Source: Mayamaea pseudoterrestris (lineage: Eukaryota > Bacillariophyta > Bacillariophyceae > Sellaphorales > Sellaphoraceae). Taken from it: a stretch of 64,000 nt of DNA. The number at the start of each line of letters is the position of its first letter. The first letter of the stretch is position 1. Shown here in pieces: positions 43,097 through 52,811 of the stretch. The stretch is from contig BROI01000002.1 of assembly GCA_027923505.1 (NCBI GenBank), positions 186,001-250,000 on the forward strand, written 5' to 3'. A model generated the notes under the pieces. It was not told the DNA's origin. It was given only the letters and a program-made list of their open reading frames with translations, and did no database searches. A program made the translations under genes and the position numbers.

Positions 43097-44484
43097 TTAC
43101 GAAGCACTCAGGATGTTCGAGGGACACTGATAGTTAAGAAGCGAGTGTACGCGCTTCATCATGCCATCCGCAATTTTATGAAACGCAATGCTGTGCGGTG
43201 AACTGTGATTGAAACCTTCAACGGGATCAATGTAAAATTTTTGGAACCGCTTTATTCTGTTACTTTGAAAGTTGTAGTAAAAACTGGGCGAGTAATGCAT
43301 GTATCGCTCACCTTGGTTGTCGTCTCGCGTTTGGTACGGAACGACACCCAGTAGTGCGAAAACTCGTGATATGTAGACGTCTTCCATGGGGCTCACGACA
43401 TCAGCATGATGATATGGCAAGCCGTCTACCACCAGTGTCTTGACTGCAGCTCTGTTCAGCGTGTAGCCCGGACCACCCGTGTTGTAGGTATCGTTGCTAC
43501 GGCCACGAAACATGTACCGTTCCCCGAGATACAGCGGTATTTGCATCCGCTCTGGCTTGTCTGATATGAACATACCTCCGTTTTGTGCTGCTTGGATTTC
43601 ATCACTTTCCAGGTAGAGGCGCAGATTTTCTACAATCAGATACATGTCGTCGCCTCCAATGTGATAAAAATCATATTCGTTGTAGTAGTTGTCGTAGATG
43701 TACTCCCACATGCTTCGCACTTTCTGCCACATATTGAAATATCTTTCAGGGCCCTCGTGAAGAATCTTTACACTGTCAACCGAAGCGTCCGACGTATCCG
43801 ATGCCACCAAGAAGCCATCGCATTTTGGCCTAAAAACGTCAACGATGATGTTAGTACGAGCCTTACCATGCATGACAATGCCAGCGAGCCCCATTATAAT
43901 TACCCCCAAGTCTCGCGAATGTTTTTGATTCTGGAATGTCCCTGCTTTGACGTGTAAATGATGCACAGTATTTTCGGTCGCGGCTTGCCGGATTGTTGCA
44001 TTTGACGCTCATATTCTAAATCTACAACGAATCGTTCCTTGATCATTTTATAGTCGTCATCTTGATTCATGCATTCCGCGGCCATTTCTTGTCTCGTCAT
44101 GCTAAATGGTGGAGGTTTTTGTCGAAGTTTTGTCACATCATGAACGTATCCAGCCATTCCCCAAGAATTTACTGCTCCCAAATGCGAGTGCTCGGCAGCC
44201 ACAGGTACAAAAATTGTGTCAACGAAGGACATGTTTTGAATGATTGCCAAGCAATCAGGGCGAAGCGGCTTTTGAGGTGGTCGTCTGTTTATTTGGGTAA
44301 CTTCTTGATCCGTAATTTCGATTGACAGTTTACGGACCTGCAAACCGTCTCGCACAATGAAACCCACAACCACCAACACGCCAAAAAGATTGCGGAGACG
44401 GGTTTGTGCTTGCCTTGCCGTCGAAAGCATCATGCTACTTTTGCTGTAAGGCATGTCCAACGAGTCGACAGTAACGCTTTCCAT
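43097..44484 (-). CDS. GT31-family glycosyltransferase, C1GALT1-like, two exons
   Basis: About 437 residues from the ATG at 44484; the frame is open upstream without an ATG. Exons are 43904-44484 and 43097-43829. The intron 43830-43903 joins IRETWG to PKCDGFLVASD, matching the ETW-x-x-x-C-D block of core 1 beta-1,3-galactosyltransferases. It has an N-terminal anchor (LFGVLVVVGFIV) of type II Golgi proteins, KILCIIYTSKQGH, the metal-binding DxD in FYHIGGDDMYLIVENL, the acceptor-side YNTGGPGYTLNRAAV and MEDVYISRVFALLGV. Such enzymes add a beta-1,3-linked sugar in the Golgi. The exact donor and acceptor cannot be read. Family call is firm; C1GALT1 or chondroitin-like activity is inferred. Confidence 0.85.
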
Positions 44485-44645
44485 CTCGCATGGTTTGAAA
44501 ACACTGCAAAACCCAGCAAGTCGTGACTGAACTTTTAGCGAGCGACGGCAAGCCTCCGCAACGGCCGGATTTGATTTAGACTGTGATGCCAAATGTACTC
44601 AGTTTGAAATCACGTCAAGCCTGCCCGCCTTCAACGGCGAAGTGA

Positions 44646-44873
44646 CTATGGCGCATAGTGTACTATGATATCGTGGCTTTCCATGTCGTAGTCATTGCCG
44701 GTCAGACGTAGCGTGAAGGAAACGGCTGCGATCGTTCTTTCGAAAATGACCCAAATGACGAATGGAAGGTGATGTGGTCCATTTCCTTCCTCCTTGACGC
44801 CTGGGCCTCCTCTAAACATCAATGATGCCAGAAAGCGATGCATAAGCCGGAGAAGAAGATTAGAACGAGACAT
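44646..44873 (-). CDS. Possible small hypothetical protein
   Basis: 75 codons from MSRSNLLLRLMHRF to a TAG at 44646. It has a basic start, a Gly-rich turn (RGGPGVKEEGNG), a hydrophobic helix (LPFVIWVIFERTIAAVSF) and an acidic end. It lies between the GT31 gene and the carotenoid oxygenase and fits the short space well, but has no recognised family and could be chance. It would share a divergent promoter with the oxygenase, whose ATG is only 43 bases away. Confidence 0.3.
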   Translation of the reverse strand: MSRSNLLLRLMHRFLASLMFRGGPGVKEEGNGPHHLPFVIWVIFERTIAAVSFTLRLTGNDYDMESHDIIVHYAP

Positions 44874-44915
44874 TGATTTGGGGTTGACTATTTGGCACAA
44901 ACAAGAGCAGCAAAC

Positions 44916-46745
44916 ATGACGAGAATGAACCAGTCGAGTCGGCGATCTAGGGCGTTTGAAAAGGCAGCCCTAATTTCACTTTGTTCCATTGGCGTCTCCG
45001 CATGGAGTTCGACGACATATTCATTGAACGCATCAAGGTCATCCGTGAGAAGAATTAATTCTTTCCGGCAGCAGCAAGCATTGGCAAGTACTTTGGAGAA
45101 GGAGGAATTGGCGCACGAACCACTTAGCGACAGGCAGAGCAACCACGTGCAAGGCATTGGCGCAGCAGACGATGATTGGCCATTCAAAGCCAAGCTGCCA
45201 TTGCCTATTGCACCAGACATTAGCAATGTTGCTCGTAGTTCCGACAAGATTGTGCATCGAGAATACTACGACATACAAGCTTGGCGAGACGGATGGAGAA
45301 CTGTTGATACGGAGGAATGTTACGATTTAACAGGAACATTTCCATCCGATTTGACTGGAACGTTTGTGCAAAATGGGCCAGCCAAGTTCAAAGTTGGTAA
45401 TGATTTAGTCTTGCATCCGTTTGATGCCGATGGCATGCTACGAGCCGTCACGTTCAAAGATGGCAAGGCATGGTTTCGAAACCGATTCGTCGAAACGACA
45501 GGCTATCTGCGCGAGAAGCAGGCTAACAAGATTCTCCACCGAGGCGTATTCGGAACGCGCAAGTCACCTTCATGGACAAATGTAATGGATGTCAACCTCA
45601 AGAATGTTGCAAACACGCATGTGTTGTATCACAATGACCGCCTCTACTGCCTTTGGGACGCTGGCGCTCCGGTGGAAGTCGATCCACTGACGTTAAAAAC
45701 GATTAATCCGCACGTGACGCACTATGGAGATCGCTTTGGCGCGCACTACAAGGAGGATCCACGCACAAAAACTATATGTAGCTTTGGTTTACATCCTGGG
45801 CTGCCAAATCCAAACAATAATCACCGACTCGTCGTGGTGGAACATTCAGCGCATGGCAAACTTTTGCATCGACAGGAGTACACTTTGCCAGGGCTTGCCA
45901 TGGGGCATGACATGGCATTGACGGATCGCTACTATGTCTTTTTACATCCACCATGCAAGATGGATTTGGCAGATTTTCTCCTAGGACGCAAGGGGCCAGC
46001 GCAGTGTACGCAGTTCGATCCGACTGGAAGCACCACGGCTTGGTTGATTCCCCGCGGAGGCGGACCAGAGATTGGCATTCAGCTGCCGTTGCCACCTGTT
46101 TTTTGTACGCATGTATCCAATGCCTTTGAAAATGATCAAGGCCACATTGTTGTTGATGCCGTTGTTGCTGATTCCATGAAGATTTGCGACGGCAATAGCG
46201 GCGTCGAGCAAACGAGGCCCATTTGGGAAGACATGAATTTTGACGACTATCCAGCTTTTCGATTGGTGCGATACACCTTGGATCCAGTCACGCGCAAACT
46301 CGTATCGAGCCGTGTCTTGAGCGGAGACACTGGCCATTTGGATTTCCCAATCATGCATCCAGAAAACGCTGGACAACCATACAAGTATGTCTACTGCAAC
46401 ACGGGTGCGAGCGCTGACAAGAATGCACCGCCGCAAGGTCTAGCCAAATTTGACGTCGAAACCGGGAAACTGCTAGAAAAATGGTTGCCAGAGCCTGACG
46501 AGTATTTGAGTGAGGTTGTAATCGCCCCGAAAGGCAATGCTATTGCCGAGGATGATGTGTACTTGGTGGCAACGCTCATTCATAGCAATGCCAACTCCAA
46601 GGTGGTTGTCTTTGATGGCAGCGACATTACTCGTGGTCCGATTGGACAAGCTCAGTTGCGGCAACGATTGCCACACGCCTTGCATGGATCTTTTCTTGCC
46701 GGATACACACCAGATCTGACGCAGCAAGTGCGCGACTCATTTTGA
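44916..46745 (+). CDS. Carotenoid cleavage oxygenase, probably plastid-targeted
   Basis: About 609 residues from MTRMNQSSRRS; ATG 44925 is also possible. The start looks like a bipartite plastid leader: a hydrophobic signal segment (KAALISLCSIGVSAW) followed by a Ser/Arg-rich stretch. The seven-bladed propeller family is shown by DLTGTFVQNGPAKFKV, LVLHPFDADGMLRAVTF and by four iron-binding His in order: FGAHYKEDP (about residue 277), MGHDMALTDRYYVF, CTHVSNAFEND and LHGSFLAGYTP. These non-haem Fe(II) enzymes split carotenoid double bonds with O2 to give apocarotenoids. All four ligands are present, so activity is likely. The bond cleaved is unknown. Confidence 0.88.
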   Translation: MTRMNQSSRRSRAFEKAALISLCSIGVSAWSSTTYSLNASRSSVRRINSFRQQQALASTLEKEELAHEPLSDRQSNHVQGIGAADDDWPFKAKLPLPIAPDISNVARSSDKIVHREYYDIQAWRDGWRTVDTEECYDLTGTFPSDLTGTFVQNGPAKFKVGNDLVLHPFDADGMLRAVTFKDGKAWFRNRFVETTGYLREKQANKILHRGVFGTRKSPSWTNVMDVNLKNVANTHVLYHNDRLYCLWDAGAPVEVDPLTLKTINPHVTHYGDRFGAHYKEDPRTKTICSFGLHPGLPNPNNNHRLVVVEHSAHGKLLHRQEYTLPGLAMGHDMALTDRYYVFLHPPCKMDLADFLLGRKGPAQCTQFDPTGSTTAWLIPRGGGPEIGIQLPLPPVFCTHVSNAFENDQGHIVVDAVVADSMKICDGNSGVEQTRPIWEDMNFDDYPAFRLVRYTLDPVTRKLVSSRVLSGDTGHLDFPIMHPENAGQPYKYVYCNTGASADKNAPPQGLAKFDVETGKLLEKWLPEPDEYLSEVVIAPKGNAIAEDDVYLVATLIHSNANSKVVVFDGSDITRGPIGQAQLRQRLPHALHGSFLAGYTPDLTQQVRDSF

Positions 46746-47058
46746 AAGGCAGAATCTAGCATCTAAGTTATGGCAGTATAACGCACTGGAGCTAGCTGAT
46801 TGCTTCCACTCATGCGGCAGGGTTTTAATTAGCACTTCTACGAGTAAGTGCAGGCGCAGTTACAAATGATTATCCGTCTCGTCGCCAGAGCGTTTTGCGG
46901 ACGCACCTGGCTTTCTTCCACGAAAGCAATAAATTGATATGATAACAAAAATTTTTAAATCACAAGACATATAGTATTTCTATAACAATTGTGAAAGGGA
47001 AACAAGGTGAAAGTTTCGACGATTCATTTCGCAATTGTAAGCCACATCTGCATTCGTT
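46746..47058. other. Convergent 3' intergenic region
   Basis: About 310 bases between the carotenoid oxygenase and the secreted protein gene. AT-rich; nothing recognised. Confidence 0.4.
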
Positions 47059-48396
47059 CTATCCTTTGCACTTTTTGACAAGCTTCTTCCACAAATCAGT
47101 GTAAAGCGCAGCTCCTTCATCTGAAGTGAGCGCTGGAAACCTGCAAACTTGCACGCTGAGCCTTTGGGAGCATGGACTTGCGTTGGAACCGCACCCGCAC
47201 TTCTGATAAATGGCATTCACGCATTTGCGAGAGATCAACTTTTTGAACGCCTCCAACACGTCCGACTTGTATGCTTTTAACGATGGACATTGCGAATCAA
47301 CAGTCTTGGACCAACAGTTGTTCCCAGTATAAAACTTTCGAAGGTTACACGTATTGCGGATGGTTTCCGCGCAGGATTGAATTGTCGCAGGCAAGTCCGC
47401 AAACACCGCAGTCGGCGCCAGCGTTGGCGCTCGTGCCGGTGCTTTGGTCGGCTTGGGAGCCGTGTAGGGTCCAACGCGGACCCCAGTGACAAACATTAAC
47501 ATATCTCGGTCCATCGCTCTACCAGGACTGTAGAACCCCCAACGAGCCTTGTTAGTTTCCGAGTCGAGGCGATCAGTCATGTTCCCTTCGACTTTTAGCA
47601 CATTGTCAATGTAAACTTTGTGGTACGTTCCATCGTCGATGACGCGAATGTCGAATGACTTGTCAACGATGTTTGTTTGAACAGTCTTTTGTTCAAAATC
47701 TTCCTCCTCATCTCCACGTTTCTTGTAGATCAAATTGAAGTTGCCTTTTCCATCGGAACTCACTACAAGCTGCATGGACCAGAATTGATTATTGTGCTTG
47801 ATCTGAAAGACCGTCGCTGACCGCAGCAGCAAAAAGGTATACCTTGCCGAGAATTCGTACCAGCCGTCTCCTCGCTTCCATCCAACATTGTTGAAGGCTT
47901 CCACGCGTGGCGCCAAGGTCCGCGAGCTGGCAACATTGTCGTCTCCAGGAAACATGCGAAAAATCTGCGTCTTGTTGTCCTCCTGGTACCATCTTGTTTG
48001 AAGATCAAAGTACTTGCGACCAATGTAGGTGCTTGTGGGTGTATGAATGATCATGTTGGATGGAATGTCGCGATTGGCGTAAAGCGAAACGCTTCCACTG
48101 TTCAGATTGGCGTCAACCACGGCAATTGTTGATCCTTTTGCGGGACCGTTAGTGTTTTTACCAGTAACCAAAGTTGCCTTCAAGTCATCCCATGATGGAT
48201 TGATCCTGTCTTGAAGGTCGACATACAAACTGCTATCTGTCGCTGGCATGATTTCGGTTGTAGGCGTGGCAATGAAGGCATCATCAAAGAATAGCTCTTC
48301 ATCAGCGGCTATTGATGCATTATATTGGTCATCAAGGGCGCTACAAGCAATTGCCGACAGTATGGCTATCGCAGCCAACCAAGAAGTCGAACCCAT
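47059..48396 (-). CDS. Secreted beta-jelly-roll (polysaccharide-lyase-like) protein with Cys-rich tail
   Basis: 445 residues. A signal peptide is clear (SWLAAIAILSAIACSALDD). The middle (about residues 60-315) is beta-rich, with WYEFSARYTFLLLRSATVFQ, FWSMQLVVSSDGKGNFNLIY and IRVIDDGTYHKVYIDNVLKV ending in RWGFYSPG. This pattern resembles concanavalin-like folds of alginate/glucuronan lyases (PL7/PL20-like). I cannot point to certain catalytic residues. A Pro/Thr/Ala linker (PKPTKAPARAPTLAPTA) leads to a Cys-rich domain of about 110 residues with ten or so Cys (CAETIRNTC, CGCGSNASPC). It is probably extracellular or cell-wall-bound. The lyase activity is a guess. Confidence 0.6.
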   Translation of the reverse strand: MGSTSWLAAIAILSAIACSALDDQYNASIAADEELFFDDAFIATPTTEIMPATDSSLYVDLQDRINPSWDDLKATLVTGKNTNGPAKGSTIAVVDANLNSGSVSLYANRDIPSNMIIHTPTSTYIGRKYFDLQTRWYQEDNKTQIFRMFPGDDNVASSRTLAPRVEAFNNVGWKRGDGWYEFSARYTFLLLRSATVFQIKHNNQFWSMQLVVSSDGKGNFNLIYKKRGDEEEDFEQKTVQTNIVDKSFDIRVIDDGTYHKVYIDNVLKVEGNMTDRLDSETNKARWGFYSPGRAMDRDMLMFVTGVRVGPYTAPKPTKAPARAPTLAPTAVFADLPATIQSCAETIRNTCNLRKFYTGNNCWSKTVDSQCPSLKAYKSDVLEAFKKLISRKCVNAIYQKCGCGSNASPCSQRLSVQVCRFPALTSDEGAALYTDLWKKLVKKCKG

Positions 48397-49038
48397 AGGT
48401 ACACGCGTATTATGGATGGATTCAACGGAACAAATATATGAGCCTGATCAACCAGACGACACAGACGAAGAGCTTACGTTCTGCTGCAACGTTCTACTGT
48501 TACTCAGTCCTGACTGACAATGTAAATTTGACTCTCGAGGTACGGTAGCCTTCACTCTTTCCATTAGCAGAGGCGTTGGGGAACAACGGCAGACCGTCTC
48601 ATTTTATTTGTCGAACGCTGCCTTCTTTGGCCTCACAGTTTTGGCGCGCTCAATCAATCGTGCCTGACGCGATCATCGTAGCGGGACTCAAATAGCTATA
48701 CTGCCACAACCAATGGTTGCGCAACCTGCGTGCGCCAGTAGTTCCGAATTAGGAGTAATAGTGAGCAATTGACCAGTTTATGAATAGTTAAGCAGTAATA
48801 GTGTACCGTAATGTTTAATTGATACTCGTACTAACAGTAAAGACTGCGATTGTGTACCGAATCTGGGATGGGCTCACATCCTTCGATAAGTTGGCTTACA
48901 GGTCGCTGCAGACCAAAGACCAAATTCTTCACAATATCAGTTGACAAATCAAAAGCAGAGTTATCCATGTCAGCTATCTTTGATTGGCAAATGTTACGTG
49001 ACCATCGTCCCCTTCCTAAAAGGTATACGGAACTGCAA
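48397..49038. other. Intergenic region without a supported gene
   Basis: About 640 bases between the start of the secreted-protein gene and the end of the FkbM-type gene, both on minus. No repeat, RNA or gene recognised. Confidence 0.4.
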
Positions 49039-50031
49039 CTAAGCAGCACTCGATACCGGTACACCCATACTTTCCACAGAGGCAGCACCAATGGGAAAGG
49101 GAAATCGGTCAACCGCCTCCATGTCAAGCTCATGCGTGTAGTCGGAATGCACCCACAAGGATTCGCCCCAGGTGCTGAGTCGCTTGACAAACTCGTAACC
49201 ATGATTTTGCAAGTAGCTTCGAATTTCACCTTTCAATCGCTCGGCTGTTATTATCTTGATGCGATACTGCTCCAATGGAAAGTTCAGCAGTATAAAGCTT
49301 TCAGCTCCTTCCACGTCTAAACTCAAGTAGTCTATCACGGTTGGAACATTGTTTCGCTCCAGCACTTCCAGCAGCGGCACTGTAGCAACCAACTCGCTCT
49401 CTCGCTGCCACCGCTTGCCATTGTCAAATCCAGCATCCGCAATGCCGCCATGATCGCCTGCATTGTAGCGAAAGTATACTTGGTCGTCTCGAGTCTTGCC
49501 AACGACGGATGCAACGACTTGACAATTTGGTCGGTAGTGTGTTAGATTGTACCAGTAGATTGGATTCGGTTCAATGCAAAGACCAGTCCAATTATAGGAA
49601 TGTTCCAGTGCTGCAGTGTTACTTAGTAAATGAGCATCATTGGCCGCCAAGTCAATAAAATAGCCGTTGGTTTGGTTGCGTAACAGTGCCAAGATGAGCT
49701 CGTCCTGACGTGCTTGGGAATAGAAGCGAGGAGGCAATTCTTGCGTTTTTGCCTGCTTTGAGGCTTTTGTCGGCGATCCAACAAAGACCTGAATCGTTTT
49801 CCATCCGTCATTTGCAGTGTTTGGTAAATCATGTGCGTTGCGTCGCAAGGATTGAAGCAGCAAGCTTCGTGTCGTCGCATCGACAGGATCCATTGTAGTC
49901 TTTAGGTCGAGACATTTCGAGATGATAAATCCAGATGACACGTAGACAATAGCAAATAAAAAATTGGTGCATCCAACGAACGGCAGCTTTGCAGCTGGAA
50001 ATAGCCGGGGTGATCGTGACGGACGCACCAT
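49039..50031 (-). CDS. FkbM-family methyltransferase with membrane anchor
   Basis: About 330 residues from MVRPSRSPRLF. A hydrophobic segment near the start (FLFAIVYVSSGFIISKCL) is a likely signal anchor. The SAM-binding core follows: FYSQARQDELILALL, GYFIDLAANDAHLLSNT, GLCIEPNPIYW, VASVVGK and the FkbM signature YLSLDVEGAESFIL. The C-terminal block (EIRSYLQNHGYEFVKRL) also fits. FkbM-type enzymes O-methylate sugars or other small groups. With a membrane anchor the target may be a Golgi or cell-surface glycan, which is inference. Family call is firm. Confidence 0.82.
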   Translation of the reverse strand: MVRPSRSPRLFPAAKLPFVGCTNFLFAIVYVSSGFIISKCLDLKTTMDPVDATTRSLLLQSLRRNAHDLPNTANDGWKTIQVFVGSPTKASKQAKTQELPPRFYSQARQDELILALLRNQTNGYFIDLAANDAHLLSNTAALEHSYNWTGLCIEPNPIYWYNLTHYRPNCQVVASVVGKTRDDQVYFRYNAGDHGGIADAGFDNGKRWQRESELVATVPLLEVLERNNVPTVIDYLSLDVEGAESFILLNFPLEQYRIKIITAERLKGEIRSYLQNHGYEFVKRLSTWGESLWVHSDYTHELDMEAVDRFPFPIGAASVESMGVPVSSAA

Positions 50032-50586
50032 GGTCGAATGAGTCGAACAACAACGTTGCAAGATTTGAATTTGAACTGCACGCCGGCCTTGTCAGTTGCT
50101 GAGCCAACGGACATCCGTTTCAGCGAATTTGTCGTAACCCAGCTAAGGGCAGATTGCCAATAATACCAATTCTCAGCTTACTTAAAATAGTGACCAGCCG
50201 TGCAGAAGCTGTCCGATGAGGATGTGCAGTATAATAACTTTTTAAAAATAGCCGCCATGACTCGCCGGCTTTCTCATCTACTAATTGCCATACTTACCAC
50301 TAATGAGTGCAAGTATGTTTGCAGAGGCATAAACTGCTGCAGCTGTCTGACATTAAGTCAGGCGAAACTTGTCGGCAGCAAGGTTACGTAACAACTGTTC
50401 CTGTAGGATTTGAAGGCTATTCTTATGGTTATTCAGAATTTCCTTATAATTTGTCTGGGCAGCATAATACTACCGATAGTTGAAGTTAGCTTCCGTACGT
50501 GTCACCTACCCGCTGGCACTGCATACAACACGCTAGAGAATTCGTTATACTAAATTACTTTTTTATAATACAAAGACGTTAGACTC
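50032..50586. other. Intergenic region without a supported gene
   Basis: About 555 bases between the FkbM-type gene start and the 3' end of the caspase-like gene. No motif-bearing frame, RNA or repeat seen. Confidence 0.4.
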
Positions 50587-51609
50587 TCAATTTCCAATCA
50601 TGACCAAGAGCGTCACCGCTGTGGCCAAGGAACCAATCGCACCTACAATCAAGGTCGAGCTCTTCACACACGTCGCCAATGAGTTCTGGCACAAAGTAAC
50701 TGTATCAATGTAAACAATCAAATTGTTCAACCATTTCAAGAATCCGTTCTGATCACAAAAGGCTGTTTTACAATGGCCCAAATTGATTAAACCTCCACAT
50801 TTTGGAGCGTCTAGCAACAACATCAAGTCCGACTCTTGGGGCATGGCAAGCAGCATATCATACAGGTCGTCGCGGTCAATGGATTCATCCTTATTGGGAC
50901 AGAGGTAATTTTCATCACCATTATGGTTGCCATTGCCTGAGTAGTAGACGAAGGCAGCTCCATCTGTACCTGTCTCTTGTCCAAGCCGTAAAAATGCCTC
51001 AAAAATATCCCTTTTAGTAACCTCACGACTCAAGCTCACGCAGCTGAGAATATCTATGTTGTTTTCGCGCAGGCCTTGAAACTCGGGAAGTTTCTTTAAG
51101 AGCTTTTTCATCTCGTCCAAATCCTTGTTCTTGACATTGGCATTTTTGCCATCTATAAGAAGAGCATAATTCTGTGTCGCCTTTGGGGAAAAAATAGCCG
51201 CTTCTGCAAATCGATCAATTTCCTGATTGCTCACAAGCTGTGGATCAAGCTTTTGCCCGACGTGCTTGTACAAACCTTTTAGTGCTTGGCACCAAGTTAT
51301 ATCATCATCAGTCGGTCCTTTATTGAATACCGCCTTGAATGCACTTGTCAATGTCGGCGCCTTAGTTGCATATGTCCACTTGTTGTTACTCGCAGAAAAG
51401 ATGCGCACATGGCACAACTCATGCTTCATCTGACATCGCGTTCGGAGGCTTAGATCGGTGTTGCCCTCGTCGTAGGCAGATACGCAGTGTTCCAAGTGGA
51501 GAATGCGTCCGCATGCTGTCGCATCCAGCAGTAACGTTACGCACGTATCCACTTTTTTTGACAACTCTTGCACCATTCCGCAAAGGTCGTCATGGTTGAT
51601 GATGTTCAA
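50587..51609 (-). CDS. Tandem metacaspase-like protein, 3' part, catalytic residues replaced
   Basis: 340 codons in frame, continuing the upstream part (51606 onward) after a one-base frame change. Order: end of one p20-like unit (LLLDATACGRILHLEHC), a p10-like unit (VRIFSASNNKWTY, LTSAFKAVF, DPQLVSNQEID), a second p20-like unit (NYALLIDGKNAN, FVYYSGNGNHNGDEN, LLLDAPKCGGLINLGHC) and a C-terminal membrane anchor (LIVGAIGSLATAVTLLVMIG). In active caspases and metacaspases the p20 blocks read SGHG and D-C-C-H-S-G. Here the catalytic His is Asn, and Thr or Pro stands where the catalytic Cys belongs, with a Cys two residues later. It is therefore probably a pseudoprotease, possibly a membrane-bound scaffold or decoy. 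Function is inferred. Confidence 0.65.
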   Translation of the reverse strand: MNIINHDDLCGMVQELSKKVDTCVTLLLDATACGRILHLEHCVSAYDEGNTDLSLRTRCQMKHELCHVRIFSASNNKWTYATKAPTLTSAFKAVFNKGPTDDDITWCQALKGLYKHVGQKLDPQLVSNQEIDRFAEAAIFSPKATQNYALLIDGKNANVKNKDLDEMKKLLKKLPEFQGLRENNIDILSCVSLSREVTKRDIFEAFLRLGQETGTDGAAFVYYSGNGNHNGDENYLCPNKDESIDRDDLYDMLLAMPQESDLMLLLDAPKCGGLINLGHCKTAFCDQNGFLKWLNNLIVYIDTVTLCQNSLATCVKSSTLIVGAIGSLATAVTLLVMIGN

Positions 51610-52202
51610 TGTATGGGTATGAGAAAATCATTATCGTCTCCGTCGTGGCCGCCATTTCCAGAGTAGTACACAAAGACAGAGTCACCTATTTCCAATCGCT
51701 CTCCGAGGACAATGAACTTTTGCATGATAAACTCCTTATTGGTCTCCGCCGATAGTGAAAGGCGCATGATTTGGGGGTTCGGTCCCAATTCCAGGTCGTC
51801 ATTTTGTGGGGTCTGAAACGCCGCAAATGTTTTCAAAAAGTCCTCGACATCTTGCAGGTCCTGTTCGTTGGCAGAAATCAACAATGCGTAATGCCTTCTC
51901 GTCGACGGAAACAGTTCCGCTACTTCGTTAAAGCCAAACTCAGAATTTCGTGAAAGCTGTGGATTAAGATTCCTTTTAAGAACGAGGCGCATCCCTTTCA
52001 GTGCTTGGTTCCAAGTTAGTCCATGCGGTTCAGACTCCAAACGACGACGGCCGCATTCTGCTGTCGGTGGTGTAGACTGTTTAAAGACCTCCAAAAATGC
52101 AGACGTCAATGAGCCATGGTTTAATCGATCGGCAGATGTCCATTTGTTGTTACTCGCGGAAAAGATCCTCAGATCGCATGTGATGGCGCTTGCATTTGTC
52201 AT
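51606..52202 (-). CDS. Tandem metacaspase-like protein, 5' part, possibly truncated
   Basis: 198 codons from an ATG at 52202. It begins with a p10-like unit (CDLRIFSASNNKWTS, GSLTSAFLEVF, NPQLSRNSEFG) and continues with a p20-like unit (RHYALLISANEQDLQ, DSVFVYYSGNGGHDGDDN), ending at FLIPIH. The next frame (51609 down) takes up the same unit at once, so the two parts are one gene with a one-base shift, with no splice sites to explain it. A p10 unit at the very start means a p20 unit is missing upstream. The frame stays open to about 52299 but shows no p20 sequence. The retrotransposon begins 360 bases further. The gene is either decayed or affected by a sequence error. Confidence 0.6.
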   Translation of the reverse strand: MTNASAITCDLRIFSASNNKWTSADRLNHGSLTSAFLEVFKQSTPPTAECGRRRLESEPHGLTWNQALKGMRLVLKRNLNPQLSRNSEFGFNEVAELFPSTRRHYALLISANEQDLQDVEDFLKTFAAFQTPQNDDLELGPNPQIMRLSLSAETNKEFIMQKFIVLGERLEIGDSVFVYYSGNGGHDGDDNDFLIPIH

Positions 52203-52562
52203 TCTTCCCGTCGTCGGGAAGCAAAATTTCCTAGTTTCACTAAGATCTAAGTTCGCTCGAGACTGCAGCCGGAAGGAATGATGATCGATGCGCCCGCCCT
52301 AATGACCCCGTTCCGTCGAAACCTATATCTATTGACGGCTTTGAAGCTGCCACGCAGCAAAGTGAACCGAAAACTTGCTTGGCTTTCTTGTCACTACATT
52401 GTTGGCCTTTCTGAAGTTGAAAATGGATCCGAGTTCAAGCTGAAAGTTTCGTCACGCTCTCCGATTTGGCGGCTTATAAGTTGGATGCGAGCTGGGCGCA
52501 TGATCAACCGTGCTGTAACGATGCGACACGCTGATTTGTCGATCAACATTGTGATGGCGCAT

Positions 52563-52796
52563 GACAATCAGCGTGGGCGCTGATTGCCCTCCGTCGCTCG
52601 GCTGCTTCGTTCTTCCAAAGTGTTGCGCGCGTTGGCGCGCTTAGACTTGCTCGTGCCTCAAGTGGCTCGACGAGTGTAGCGAGAGTCGGGTCGCATGGTC
52701 TGAGGAACACGGAGTGGACTCCGGGTTCCCAGAGCAGGAGACACGTCATGGATGACGCCTGAGGAGAATCCTGTCTTGCAGGATTCGCCACAACCC
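52563..52796. repeat. Split direct repeat B2 (outer left end of the element)
   Basis: 234 bases, matching 53038-53256 nearly exactly apart from a central patch of different length. It begins at the host boundary with a 9-base-stem hairpin (52565-52586; arms caatcagcg and cgctgattg). A 15-base G-rich spacer (52797-52811) separates it from A2. Confidence 0.85.
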
Positions 52797-52811
52797 GGGT
52801 GGGTGGGCGGG

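Noticed and set aside
52278-52583. Plus-strand 101-codon frame running into the retrotransposon
   Set aside because: It crosses the element boundary at 52563, so the full frame is an accident of insertion; the host part has no recognisable domain.
52797-52811. 15-base G-rich spacer between A2 and B2 as a possible quadruplex
   Set aside because: The G runs (ggg t ggg t ggg c ggg) would fit a quadruplex in principle, but one short run without a conserved partner is too little to claim a role.
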